Below are positions 1 to 12,100 of a stretch of 64,000 bases of DNA, piece by piece. Position 1 is the stretch's first letter; the number at the start of each line of letters is the position of its first letter. Source of the DNA: Lycocorax pyrrhopterus obiensis (lineage: Eukaryota; Chordata; Aves; Passeriformes; Paradisaeidae). Made by a program: the position numbers and the translations under genes. Under the pieces are notes generated by a model. It did no database searches. It saw only the letters and a program-made list of their open reading frames with translations, and was not told where the DNA came from. The DNA is taken from positions 15,414,080-15,478,079 of the forward strand of contig JACSVZ010000012.1 in the NCBI GenBank assembly GCA_014706295.1. Reading direction: 5' to 3'.

Positions 1-599
1 TGCTCTATGCCCAAAAAGTAATATTGTGCCTTTTCTGTGCCTTTAACCTGAGCTGGAGAAAAGAAAAAAAAACCAAACGAACTTTTCAAAACAGTTTCCC
101 AAGGACACAGAGATTACACTCCTCTGCGTTCTCTGGCTGCAGGAGCAGGAGGAGCACCCTGCTTGCTTTCTTCAGCCAGCGGTTTTGGGGTTTTTTTCTT
201 CTCTTCCCGGCGTGAGACGGAAAGCTGAACTTTGTTTCCTGGGACTTTGGTTTTTCCCTTCTTCTCTCTGGACTGTTCAACAACATCAGAACACATCGGG
301 AGAATTTTTCCCCGAGGCCCGGGGGTGGGCCCTCGCCGACCCAGCTCCGAGGAGGAGAGAGACCACACCTACAGAAGGACTCTGAAATCTCCCAGGTTTC
401 TCTCTGTAGCGAGAGATTTCATTTCATTATTTAGCATTATTATCCTTTTCCTCTGTGTTTGTTAAATAAATAGTTCTTATCTCATTCACTTTCCTTCGAG
501 GAAAAATTTTTTTCCCCGAACCCTGTGGGGGGGGAAGGGTGGTTGTAACCTGGTTTTCTCTCAGAGGATATATTGCTAGATTTTGGCCAAACCGGCACA
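1..599 (+). mobile_element. LTR-like segment of an old endogenous retrovirus (probable solo LTR, 5' end outside window)
   Basis: The segment has features of a songbird retroviral LTR. There is a T-rich stretch, then a polyadenylation signal AATAAA near 465-470 followed by an R/U5-like T/C-rich run, a conserved-looking block with ccccgaacc and a G-run (about 513-542), and a terminal segment ending in CA at 599. No gag, pol or env reading frame accompanies it. A CR1 fragment abuts it at about 603. The assignment rests on overall resemblance to avian LTR 3' ends. No matching second LTR or target-site duplication is visible, so the class is uncertain. Confidence 0.42.
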
Positions 600-602
600 C
601 TA

Positions 603-905
603 AGTCATAGAATCACAGAATGGTTTGGGTTGGAAGGGACCCTAAGAGTAACCCAGTCCCACCCCCTGCCACGGGCAGGGACACCTTCCACTGTCCCAGG
701 CTGCTCCAAGCCCCATCCAGCCTGGCCTTGGGCACTTCAAGGGATCCAGGGGCAGCCACAACTTCTCTGGGCACCCTGTGCCAGGGGCCTCCCCACTGTC
801 CCAGGGAACAATTCCTTCCCAATATCCCATCCATCCCTGCCCTCTGGCAGTGGGAAGCCATTTCCCTTGTTCTATCATGTTGTCAAAGTCCCTCCTCAGC
901 TTTCT
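603..905 (-). mobile_element. CR1 LINE fragment, 3' end
   Basis: Read on the minus strand this is the CR1 3' region. It has the GGGATATTGGGAAGGAATTG-type block, the 'gtgcccagagaag' and 'ccaaggccaggctgga' blocks and the 'cccttccaacccaaacc' block, and ends in the octamer-type tail at 603-620. It is 5'-truncated, like most avian CR1 copies. Confidence 0.9.
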
Positions 906-2650
906 TCAGGCCTCGATTCCATAAATGATGTGGTACAAGGGCAGGTGTCACCCCTATGCCTTGGGTAGCCGGGCTGTGGAGCCACAAAGTTGGGGCTGCA
1001 TTGCAGGAGGAGAACCCAGAGTTTCCACAGCCATGTGGAATTAATGCCTCAGCTTTCCCATGATAAGCACACCCGGTTACAGGTAAATGTGCTGCTGTAT
1101 CAGGTATCTTGCAGGTGGGAAAATGCAGTTTTATGTCACAAATTAACCAGAAAACTCCCTAGGACAAGCCAGTGGCATTAAAGAATCTTAGCTAATGGGT
1201 TATTATGCCTCCAGTTTCATTCAGCCATGGAGAACTGCAGGTGTCCTGCTTGTGTTTCCAGGCTGGAAGCAAGCTGTCCAGTGGAATCCAGGGTGGTCTA
1301 AATGTGGTTTTCATGGTCTAGAACTCAGCTCTACATAAAGCATGAGTAGAGTGCTCTGGGAGCTCACTCAGGATTGTGCTTGGTCTTTTGCTCAAACACC
1401 TTCACCTTTTCACAGGGATCATCATGTACCAAGGGTTCCACTGGGAGGATTCCACCCAGTTCCCAAACTCACCGTGTCTTTTCCATAGCTTACAAGAGAG
1501 TCTGGAATCATAACATGCAGTGTAGAATCTATGGGCCAAAAGTCACCTTTGGAAATCTATAGGGAACAGAAACCTCTTCCAAACTGGAATGAAAAACAAA
1601 GCTGTATTTGAAAACAGAATGGTCTCTCCTTTCCATACAGTGCATTTGCTTTGCAGTTTGCTTTCCTCTCTAAAGCAACTCCTTCCACCTCACTGATGTT
1701 GAGTATAAGTGGAGTTACAAGGGACTTGTTTTTCCAGAACTGTTCAAAGAGGAAAGGGTGGCATTGCCAGAACTCCAAGTGTTTGTTTTGCAGCGGACAC
1801 ACGATTTCCCCACTAATGGAGATAACTACCTGCTGTTAAAGATAACCAGTCTCCATTCCAGGCGTGTCACAAACACATTCGTGTCCCCAAAATGCAGGGC
1901 CTAAAGCACAGGTGTGTGCAGGGGCTGGGAAAACACCTTGTGACCACACTGGGCCAAATGAATCTCAGCACCTGAGCTTTGGTATGAAAACACAACCCCA
2001 GCTCTAACTTAAGCCTTAGTCTAAGTCAGGCTCTAAGTCAGAATATCTCTGTTTTTTACACTCAGTGGAGGTCAGCCAGCGGGTATTTTTCCTGTTATCA
2101 GAGTAAATATCATAAGAGAAATGTGCATGCTGATGTCTAGGTCTAATACTAGTTCTAACTCTGTCTTGAGCCTGAAGTTCAGCCCAGCTCTAAAATTTGG
2201 GCATGAACACAATTAGGAAATATTTGATCCTTTTCCTGCCATTTGCAAATTTTTTGTTGTGAAAAAAACTTTTCTAATAATTACTAATTTGAATTTGCCT
2301 GTGGTTATCAGCCATATACACTGGCTTTGCTTTTCCTGATTATCTCCCTTCTTCCTCTTCTATGCCTTGGGAGGGAATAAAAAATGTATTTCTATAACCT
2401 AAACATGCACCTGCCTGAAAAGGTGTCTAAGCCAATACAAAGCATTCAGGAGAAACTGTCTTTGGGAAGTTGTGTAAAAATTTCCTAGGTTGCTTCTTTT
2501 ACCTTCACTCCTTCCTTAGGGATTTTTTGGGTGGGGAGAAAATGAATAAAGCAGATAAAAAGCAGCTGGTGAGGTTAAAAGGCAGCAGCTGCAAGAAGGG
2601 TGCAGAGTTTGGAGTGGTTGAGGAGAAAGGAGCATTAAAAGGGTCTTTTC
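906..2650. other. Intergenic stretch, no gene seen
   Basis: The base composition is AT-moderate. Short open frames occur on both strands but none has splice sites, codon bias or a recognisable domain. No RNA gene or tandem repeat was seen. A TCTAAGTC-like local repetition at about 2005-2040 is too short to call. Confidence 0.6.
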
Positions 2651-2721
2651 ATGCAGTGGGTTGGAACGAGATGATCTTTGAGGTCCTTTCCAACCCAAAC
2701 TATTCCTTGATTCTGTGATCC
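2650..2721 (+). mobile_element. CR1 LINE 3' tail remnant
   Basis: About 70 bp with the CR1 terminal block (gatgatctttgaggtccttt, then ccaacccaaac) and a degenerate tail ending 'gattctgtgatcc'. Only the extreme 3' end survives. Confidence 0.75.
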
Positions 2722-4140
2722 TGTGGCATTTTCCCTTCAGAGAGGAAGGTTGGAAGGCTTGGTGAAAAGTTTATGGGGAACAGCTGACATTAGATGAGGT
2801 AAAGCAGGTGTACAGTTCATGCCACTGCGGGTACTAAACAATAACACTGATTTCATATTTTACAGCATGGGGATTGTTAGAGGAACATTAGGGCCAGTCC
2901 TACCTTCAAACACCACAGGCTTTTCATCTTCAGGGCAAGGCCCAGGGGCATCCCAGCAGCACCAGACCAGGCCATGGGCTCAGTGCTGGGCCACCTGCAG
3001 TGGCAGTTCAAGCCACCTGGAATTGCTTCCAAACTGAGATTATTCTGCAGCCAGCTCCTTTCATCTCTGCTGTGGCAGGGGTTGTGCTTTAGAAATTGAG
3101 CAAACAGGAGAACAAACAGAAGAAGCAGATTGGCTTGCTGTTAAAAATGGCCGTAATTCATCCCATGATGATATAGCACAGTGCCAGTGCTCTGAGCCCT
3201 TTGGAGTCGTGTTGAGTTTGTGAGCACTGTTAGCCTGTACTCCGCAGTGCAGGTGTGATTGGTGCAAATACTTGTCACTGGGATATTCCATGTTATTTTT
3301 TTCAGTGCAAATGCAAGTTTTAAAAGGTTTGTACTACTTATATCGTGTGACAATAAGATTAACCAGGGTAGCAGCAGGGTGTCATGAAATTTGCTCGAGA
3401 CATTGAATTGGAGACTTCTGGGATGAGTGAAGTTCCGTTTGTGAGAGGGATTTTGCCTGCTCTGTCTGTTTATTGCGCTCACAGCAGTCCATTGAGGGCA
3501 GGAGGACTGGGGATGGAGCTCAAATAGACTGTTTCTAGGGTAAATGCAAACAGCATTTCCCAACTTTCTGAAATGCTCAGGAAGAAGAGACAGGAAAAGC
3601 CTTTTGTAAAACAGAACTGCTATTCAATACATATGAAAAATTTTACAGGCAGAGATCAGTAGTCTCTGAAAATGCATTTCTCTCAAGTGCATCCCTGTTT
3701 TCAGAGCCTCAGCCAGAAGTGATGACTGCGCCATATTTATCTTTCTCCAACTAAGTGCTCTGAAGATTATAGGTCAAAAGGACTTTTATTGCAACTCTGC
3801 CTTCATAAGCTAAAAGTCACTGCATCTGTAAAGCTGATACTCTTGTAATTTTAGGTAGTTTGATAACCTGCCAGAAAGCACAGCTGTACGGAGTTGGGGT
3901 GTTAAGCCTGATAGCCTGAAAGAATCCAGCAGTCCCTCATTCCATTGCAGCCAGGATATTTGCACTTTATTCAAGGAGGTAAACAGAGAAGCAATTTGCA
4001 TTTTGCATGAAAATGATACACAGCAAGGAGCTGTCAGGTGAGGTAGGAGGGACTGAAATGAGGGATTCCCAAAAGATCAGACCTCCTACAGACTGGAATG
4101 GATGTGTGTCTGCCATGGCGGGGGTGGATGTGTAAAAGCA
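2722..4140. other. Intergenic stretch, no gene seen
   Basis: Unique-looking sequence between CR1 remnants. A 140-codon open frame on the minus strand (3141-3563) has no recognisable domain and no flanking splice signals, so it is treated as chance. No RNA gene was seen. Confidence 0.55.
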
Positions 4141-4144
4141 GGAC

Positions 4145-4356
4145 AGGGATGTGGGACAGTGGGGCTTTTCTTGAGGAAACCTTGGCTCCCCAGGGAATGG
4201 GCACAGCCCCGAGGCTGCCAGAGCTCCAGAAGTGTTTGGACACCGCTCTCAGGGATGCCCAGGGTGAGATTGTTGGGGTGTCTGTGCAGGGCCAGGAGTT
4301 GAACTAGATGATCCCTGTGGGTCCCTTCCCACTCAGAAGATTCTATGATTCTACGC
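4145..4356 (+). mobile_element. CR1 LINE fragment, 3' end (second sequence subtype)
   Basis: The segment carries 'tccccagggaatgggcacag', then 'gctgccagagctcc', 'gggccaggagttg' and 'gatgatccctgtgggtccct', and ends in attctatgattcta. The same subtype recurs inverted at about 4630-4912 and in direct orientation at about 44350-44535. Confidence 0.88.
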
Positions 4357-4629
4357 TTTCTCAGTAGAAAAAGATGCATTCTGAGCAGAATCTTTGAGCA
4401 AACATTCCAGGCTTTATTTTGCTATGGAACCAGTCTACCCACGCTTGTAATTAGTTACATGTTTTAAAAGGGAACAATGGTTTCATTGTTACCACATACT
4501 TGCTGTTTGGCAACATGGAGAGTTACACTGGAAATGCAACATCTGACATCTGGCTTTGTCATAGGGGGCAAAGAAATATAACTGGAATAGCAGGATACCA
4601 TTCAGATGGGTGGCCACAAGGGTCTGCAG

Positions 4630-4914
4630 AGAGAATCATGGAATTGTGAAATGTCCTGAGTGGGAAGAGTCCCACAGGGGTTATCCAGCCCAGCCCCAGG
4701 CCCTGCTCAGACACCCCAAATCCCACCCTGTGCATCCCTGGCAGCGCTGTCCAAACGCTCCTGGAGCTCTGGCAGCCTCGGGGCCGTGCCCATTCCCTGG
4801 GGAGCCTGGGCAGTGCCCAGCACCCTCTGAGGGAAGAACCTTTCCCTGAGATCCAGCCTGAGCCTGCCCTGGCACAGCTCCAGCCATTCCCTGGGTCCTG
4901 TCCCTGGTCACCAA
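4630..4914 (-). mobile_element. CR1 LINE fragment, 3' end, inverted relative to 4145-4356
   Basis: On the minus strand it reads as the same CR1 subtype as 4145-4356 but extends further 5' (ctgtgccagggcaggctcag-type block). The two copies form an imperfect inverted pair about 275 bp apart. Open frames here on both strands are CR1 shadows. Confidence 0.88.
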
Positions 4915-5460
4915 CACCCTTCATTTGTGTCTTTATCCCTGTTTGTAGTGAAGAAATACCATTTGTTTTCTGCATTGTGTGATACCTCCTGTTGGATTCT
5001 TGGCCAGTACGACTGACTTAGTTTTAAACTTTTGTACAACTTAATGATTTTTTCAACGTGGTGTTCAGTCACTTCCGTGGTGCCAAGATAACGTGGCAAA
5101 TGTTTCTGTCAGGAGACTTCTGTTTACTCTGTATTTCCACCAGAAAACAGGAATCAGCAAGCTGAAAACAGATGGAAATTGTTTATTACGTACATGTATG
5201 AGAACCCAGTGGGATGCAGATGTTGAAGGGATTTAGTACCTGGTAGGATCAGGGATTGAGATAACAAACTGAGGGATATCACAGAAATATGTAGAGTATT
5301 AACTCAGGCCCAGAGAAGATCTAGTTAGAATTTAGCTGAATTCGAAATAAAGAAAAGCACACGCATTGATGGTAATGGGGCTGCACTGGAGTCATCCTTG
5401 ACTTCGAGATGCTGTAAAATTTAGCAGGAAACCCCACACTGCGGGCGAGTGTCCGGCACC

Positions 5461-5501
5461 GCTGTAATTAATTAACCCCTCTCTAGTGCTGTAATTAATT
5501 A
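5461..5501. repeat. Direct repeat of a 14-mer with TAATTAATTA core
   Basis: The 14-mer gctgtaattaatta occurs at 5461-5474 and again at 5488-5501, 27 bp apart. TAATTAATTA is a classic homeodomain-type core. It sits about 120-160 bp upstream of the ALG1 start codon, just outside the CpG island. Any regulatory role is inference. Confidence 0.5.
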
Positions 5502-5514
5502 GCTGCTCTCTCTG

Positions 5515-6120
5515 TAATTGCCCCGGTCCCGCCGCCTCTCCGGGGTCCCCTCAGAGCACGGCACCTCCGCGCCGCCAGGGGGCGCACTCTGCACGCCGTT
5601 CCCGCCTCGCCGGCGCTCAAAGATGGCGGCTCCGGGGCCGGGGCCGTGGCCGTGGCCGGGGCTGTGGCCGGCGGTGACGGGCGCGGTGGCGGCCCTGCTG
5701 TTTCTGCTGCTGTGGCGGCGGCGGCGGGCGGGCGGCGCGGGCCGGGTGTGCGTGGCCGTGCTGGGAGACCTGGGCCGCAGCCCGCGGATGCAGTACCACG
5801 CGTTGGCGCTGGCCCGGCACGGGCGCGAGGTCGCTCTGCTGGGCTACCTCCGTGAGTGAGGGGCGGCCGGGGGGCCGCGGGGCCGGGCGGGGCGGCCGCG
5901 CCGCTGACCGGGCTCTCCCCCCGCAGAGAACTGGCCGCACCGGGACGTGCTGCGCAGCGAGAACATCCGGCTCGTGCCCGTGGCGGAGCTGCGCGGGCTG
6001 CGAGGTGCGTGAGGGCCGCGCCGGGGAGCGGAGGGAAGCGGGAGCGAGGGGTGCGTGGGACGATAAAGAGCCCGCAGCGTGTGCGGGTCCGGCCCCGCCG
6101 CACGCAGAGCTCCACGCTCG
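5515..6120 (+). promoter_or_regulatory. ALG1: CpG-island promoter of ALG1
   Basis: About 600 bp of GC-rich, CpG-dense sequence covers the 5' UTR, exon 1, the 75-bp intron 1 and exon 2 of ALG1. The boundary with AT-rich flanking DNA at about 5515 is abrupt. There is no TATA box at a sensible position, which fits a housekeeping promoter. Confidence 0.75.
5620..5630 (+). promoter_or_regulatory. YY1-type motif over the ALG1 start codon
   Basis: The sequence aagatggcggc matches the well-known YY1 element that often straddles the initiator ATG of housekeeping genes. Here the ATG of the motif is the ALG1 start codon at 5623. Confidence 0.6.
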
Positions 6121-9100
6121 TCTCCACTGTTGAAAACGGGAGTCGTTGGAATTAAGCAACTGCCGGTGCATTGGTGCTGTTCACATGCAGTGTGAAATGT
6201 GGAAATTATTTTCATTCTACCTCTTCCTCCCTCACCTTGTGTTTACCCCTGTTGCCCAGAGCAGATGTGGCCGCCCCGTCCCTGGCAGTGTCCAAGGCCA
6301 GGTTGGACGGAGCTTGGAGCAACCTGGGATAGTGGGAGGTGTCCCTGCTCGTGGCAGGGGATGAAGTGAGATGAGCCTTAAGGTCCCTTCCAGCCCAAAC
6401 CATTCCATGATTTTATGTTTTCTTTCTGTACAAAATACAGAATGAGAATTTGTAGGGATCACAAGATGTTTATGTAGCTTTATAGGGATCATAGAATAGA
6501 ATCACAGAATCATAAAGGTTGGAAAAGCCCTCTAAGAACTTTGAGTTCAGCCATTTCCCCAGCACTGCCAAGGCCACCACTGACCCATGTCCCCAAGTGC
6601 CACATCCACTTTTAAATCCCTCCAGGGATGGTGACCCCAGCACTGCCCTGGGCAGCTGTGCCAGTGCCTGACCACCGTTTCCGTGAAGAAATATTCCCAA
6701 TATCCAGTCTGAACCTCCCCTGGCACAACTTTGAGGCCGTTTCCCCTTGTCCTGTCCCTGTTCCCTGGGAGCAGAGCCCGACCCCCCCCGGCTGCCCCCT
6801 CCTGTCAGGGAGTTGTGCAGGGCCACAAGGTCCCCCCTGAGCCTCCTTTTCTCCAGGCTGAGCCCCTTTCCCAGCTCCCTCAGCCGTTCCTGGTGCTCCA
6901 GCCCCTTCCCCAGCTCTGTTCCCTTCCCTGGACACACTCCAGCCCCTCAAGGTCTGCCTTGGAGTGATCCAGCCTGTCCAGATCCCTCTGCAGAGCCTTC
7001 CTACCCTCAAGCAGATTGTCACTCTCACCCAACTAGGTGCCATCTCCAAACTTGCTGAGGGTGCACTCAATCACTTACCCAGGTCGTGGGTAAGGTTATT
7101 AAACAGGTTTCCATTTTCATGTTATTTTGACCCTGTCTCTGCAGAGCTGGCTGGTTCTGTTCTGATGTTCACATTTCTGTGGGGAGAGCTCTAATGTTCT
7201 TACCCGCTTTTCTGTCACTTTGCAGTGGGTCCAAAGCTTTTCCAGTATGTCCTAAAGGTCCTTGTGCAGTCAGTGCAGTTACTTTACACATTGCTGAGGA
7301 TAGAACAGCCGTCCTATATTCTTCTTCAGGTACGTTTTGTGTTGGGACTAATTTCAATAAAAATAAATAGTGCTACATTACAGGGCATTTTTAGCCGTCT
7401 CAGATGTTGTTCTAATTATTTCAGAGCTGAACTGGCCTCATCAGTGGTGTAAACCTGTATCCAAGTATTTTTTGGCTCTAAACTTTGATTTGTCTGTTAA
7501 CAAGTCAAGTTTTCTCTTCCCGTTAATTGTTGTGCTTTCAAACTTCATTGGCATGGGTAGTAGTAAAGGATAAGTCTTACTAGAAATGTTGGTGTGTTTA
7601 TTGGAGGGGAGTTTTGATCTTGATCCCAGGGTTAAATTTGAAGTAGCTGCCAGTGTTCATAGGTGAATACAAACAGTCTCTGTTCATGAAGCTCCTTTAA
7701 AGTGATGCAATTTCAATTTGATTTTTTTGTTTCTGGTAGTTGCTTTGTGCTTGTGACTTGGTCACAGTCTTAAGCTATTTTTGTTTTGGTTTTTGAGCAG
7801 AATCCCCCAGGCTTACCCAGTATAGCTGTTGCCTGGGTGGCAGGACTGTTCTGGGGGAGCAAACTCATCATTGATTGGCACAACTATGGATACACCATCA
7901 TGAGCCTGAGTCATGGGAGGAACCACCCGCTAGTCCTGGTTGCAAAATGGTTTGTACAGTCATTTCTGCTCTTTATAAATTACATGCCTTGGTGGAATTC
8001 AAAATGGAAGCCAGTGGGGAGAATATAATTGGCACAGGGAGGGATTTCTGGGCTTTGCTGTGTGAAACTGGTTTCTGTTCTGCAGCTGCCTTTGTTGAAC
8101 ACGTGGGAGGGGGGTTGCATGAAGTAGGCAGGTTGCTTTTACGTGCGTATGCAAATGTTGATCTTGTTACTGGAACTTCTTTATATGTCCTGGGTTTTTT
8201 ATTCTCTAATACTGCTTTACACTCCAGCTCTTCTTTGAACAGCTCCTTGCTGAATATAATTGGTTACGTGTAGTTAAAGGCTTTGGAGAGTAGGAGTTCA
8301 TCAAAAATTGGCAATCAGATTTCAGTTCTGGGGACAGTTGGGTTTCTTGGGGTTTTGTTTGGCTTTTACCAAACATGGGCACTGGGGACAGTTGCTGCAA
8401 TTGCCTGCCTGTGGTTTCTGACTGACATTTAATTTCTGTCAGGTATGAAAAGCTTTTTGGGCGCTTGTCTGACTATAACCTGTGTGTCACTGATGCCATG
8501 AAAAAAGATCTCTGGGTGAATTTCAAGATCAAGTAAGTCATGCGCCTCAGACAATTTAGTGTGTGTGTGCTAAGTAAATGAAAGAACAGATCCCCGAGGA
8601 TTCAGGATTCAGAGGGATCTTACAAAAGCAGCTCTCCTGAGCCCATCCATCACCACTGAAACACATCAGCTCAGTTTTGTGATGAGCCAGTGGATTGTGG
8701 GCATTCAGGAATCGTCATTATCCTTCTAAACTAACACCCCATTGACTGAGGTGGCAGCCCAGGAGCCATGGAAGTTTGCTGCAGGCTGCCTGTGGAGTCA
8801 GAATGGAGCAGATATCACTGGGATTTGAGCAGTTAGTCTGGCCTGCCAGCTTGTCTTTTCCAGTCGGAGGGCTTCACGATCAGAGTTGCTCAGGGGCAGT
8901 TATGGAGTAAGTTTGAAATTCAGGACAGTGATGTCTGCAGTTTTTACAGGTGCATTTCACCCCTAGAATCTGCACACAAGAAAGGGGTTCTTTGTTACTC
9001 CTGTCCACCTTGGTGTGTTCCAGCAAGCTTCAGGAATACAGGAAGTTGTAAGAATAAAAAAAATGAATTACTTTGCTGTATTGATTTAGTTAATTTCTTT

Positions 9101-12100
9101 CTGATTACACTGTTGCAGCCTGCCACTGTTCCCTGTGCATGTTGTTACATCTGTATCTTAAGCCGAACATTTGTTTCCTCGCAGGGCTGTAACGTTGTAT
9201 GACAAACCAGCATCTTATTTTAAGGAAACACCATTAGACCTCCAACACAATTTGTACATGAAACTTGCCAAGGACTATGAGCCTTTCAAACCACGGTATG
9301 TGCGAGAGCAGCTGCCCTTACAGTCCTGAACCAAGGGACATGGAGTTGTGGCACTTGAGTTACCAGAAATACTTGGGGGGGGAGGGAATCACAAGTTCTG
9401 ACCCCTGCAGGCACAGAGGGCTTTGAGTTGCCTTAATTGTCACTAGGACAGGCCAGAAAAAGTGAAATGATTGAACTGTGGTAACACAAGAAGTAGAAGT
9501 GTTTTGTTTTTAAAGAAGTTGGCATAAGCAGTGAGGCAATCTGTGATGAGTATCTAGGGTGGAACTCTGCAGTTGTCTGCTTCCCACTGACCCACACTGC
9601 AGTGGTTGGATGCTTCGTTAATAGCATCCCTTGCTTAATTACTGTGGAGAGCCTTCAGGATCTTGGTCCAAGTGTTAAACACTCCCCTCTGGCTGTGTGC
9701 AGCATCTCACCTGTAGCAGATGTACCAGGGAGTTAACTTCACCAAACTAATGCTTGAAAAAGAAGTGAAATCCATAGTGCATGGTGGGGGTTTTTTGGAA
9801 ATGCCCAGCTCAGAATGTGTAGGTTCTGAGTTTAATTGAATAAATGTGCTGTTGGCCTCCGTGCTGTGCTAAGTGTGAGACAGACTGTGGAAAGGGAGGC
9901 TGACTCTGCTCAACTTGTGAAGGAAAACATTTGGTTGGAAAGTGGAATTGTGCCTGTAGCAGCAGGAAAGAGGGAAAAATGGCCTGCCCTGTCCTGGTAT
10001 TTCTGTAATGTAATGACTCTGTTCCTAGACAAGTTGAGCAGCAAATCTGAAGCCAAATGTCTGGAAATTCGTGCCAGTTCAGCAGAGCGTTCCTTGCTGT
10101 TGCTGGCTGTGTGTGTAGCTCATCCTCAGGAAGTTGTGTTTCCATAGTACAGAGCTGTCAATCCCAGCGCCGAGGGATCGGCCTTCACCGAGAGGGATGG
10201 GAAAAGTGGGAATGTGGTGAAGACCAGGGGCCGGCCAGCCCTTCTCATCAGCAGCACCAGCTGGACAGGTTGGGAATCAGTTTTATTTTTTCATATAAAA
10301 TAGGGCTGTTTGTACTTTCTTACACTTGAAGTTGTGTTTGTCCTTTGTTTTCCTGGAAGGATTTGAAGACAGGGTGTGTATGATACAACTCAATGTTGTG
10401 TGACTTATATAATGCTACCAATGAATGATTTTTTAGAAGTTATTTTTTAATTATAGAGCTCAGCTTTCAGAATGATTAAAAGAGGTTTCCTACTTCTTTT
10501 TTTTAGCTTTCATTCTAGACATACTATCTTGCATGCTGGTGTAAAACAGATTAAGAAATTCAAATATTTACTCCTTACTGAGCACCCTGCTCTAGTGGAA
10601 GGTGTCTCTGCCCATGGAGGGGGCTGGGATGAGATGAGCTTTAAGGTCCCATCAAACCCAAACCAATTTGTGATTCCGTGACTTCTGATAGTGTTTATTA
10701 CATAATTATGTACGTTTTTTTCCTCTGTATGAAGAAGGGAACAGAGAGTGGAAACAAATCCATTGCTAGTGACCATGGGCAGGATTGTCTTCATCTTTGA
10801 ATAATCAGGGCAGTTTTTATACTTAATTCTCAGTCCTAGAAACTAGAAAATTTTCACTTGATAGCTTTGAAGATGTGCAGTTTTTGTAGCTGGTTTGTCT
10901 GTCATGTTGCCAGCAAGGGAAATAAATAAACACTGTACATGGTTATGGACTTCTATTTCTGAAAATAAACTCGGGGATTTTTAATAGTACATTGCAGTAA
11001 ATAGTAATCTCTAAGTACAGACTACGTACTTAACATGGTCTGTATTGAAATTGTGTAGGTGAAGGTGAGGAAAATCTCAATTGTTATTTAAAGACAAAAA
11101 TTAAAAATGATAGAAATATGAATGTCACTAATAAAGCCTTCTCTTTCAGAGGATGAAGACTTCTCTGTCCTTTTAAGAGCTTTAGAAGGTTGGTATGAAG
11201 GAATTGATCTCACTTTTTCAGAGAGGTCTTCTGGACACTTAAGAAGGGTTTTGCTAAGAGCAATGCTTCTATATTCAGGTGAAAACGCAGTTGTATTTGA
11301 TTAATTAGCAGTAATTTCAGATTAGTAATTGAAATACAGCAGTGCAACATCTGAATTCAATTAGAGGAGTTGTCAGGGAGAATTTAATCTCTAACTGGCT
11401 CCTAAACTCCAGTTTTATTTTCTGAGCTATTACACCTACTCTCCACAGGCATCTGCTAATAGGAAGGGAGGGAATACTTTGTCTTATCTTGTAGACTTTG
11501 CAGCTGCAATTCTAAATTTGTCTACTGAAGCAACTGATTGGGGAGCAGTTGAAGAAATGCTTTATGCACAGTGCATAAACAGCCTGATTTATTTCTGTAG
11601 AAGTCTGTAAATGTTAACATTGCTGAATTTACTGCTGTGTTACAGATACATGCTTGTAAGGAGATTGCTTGTAGTGGGAAGCTCAGTAATTAATGCACTG
11701 TCACCACTCTTAAACCGAGCACCCTCATGTTTGTCAGCTCTGACCAGTGTTTTATTTTCTCCAGATTATGAGAGGTTTATCAAGGAGGGAGCCAGGCTTC
11801 CAGCTTTAGTGTGTGTGATAACAGGTAAGAATATTTGTGTTACAATCCTTTCAGTGCTAACACAAGGTTTAATTGTCACTTTTGTTCTGTGCTGACTCTT
11901 CTGTTGCTGGTGGGGAGAGAAGAGGGGCTGTTGCCTTTGTGTCTGGTTATAAGAACAGTGATTAATAGCTGAATTATTGCACCATCTACTAATGGCACAT
12001 CTTTAAAGAGCCTCCCTGTCTGCTCCAGCTCTGCATGAAAAACAATTTAAGGTCAATGTTGACATGATGCTGCAAAAGCAATGTCAGAGGAAGCAGCCTC

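Noticed and set aside
4145..4914. Inverted pair of similar sequences as a DNA transposon with terminal inverted repeats
   Set aside because: Both arms are independent CR1 3' ends with octamer tails in opposite orientation, and there is no transposase.
5495..6215. Long minus-strand and alternative plus-strand frames over ALG1 exons 1-2
   Set aside because: They are shadows of the GC-rich first exons. Only the frame from ATG 5623 matches ALG1 and splices in phase.
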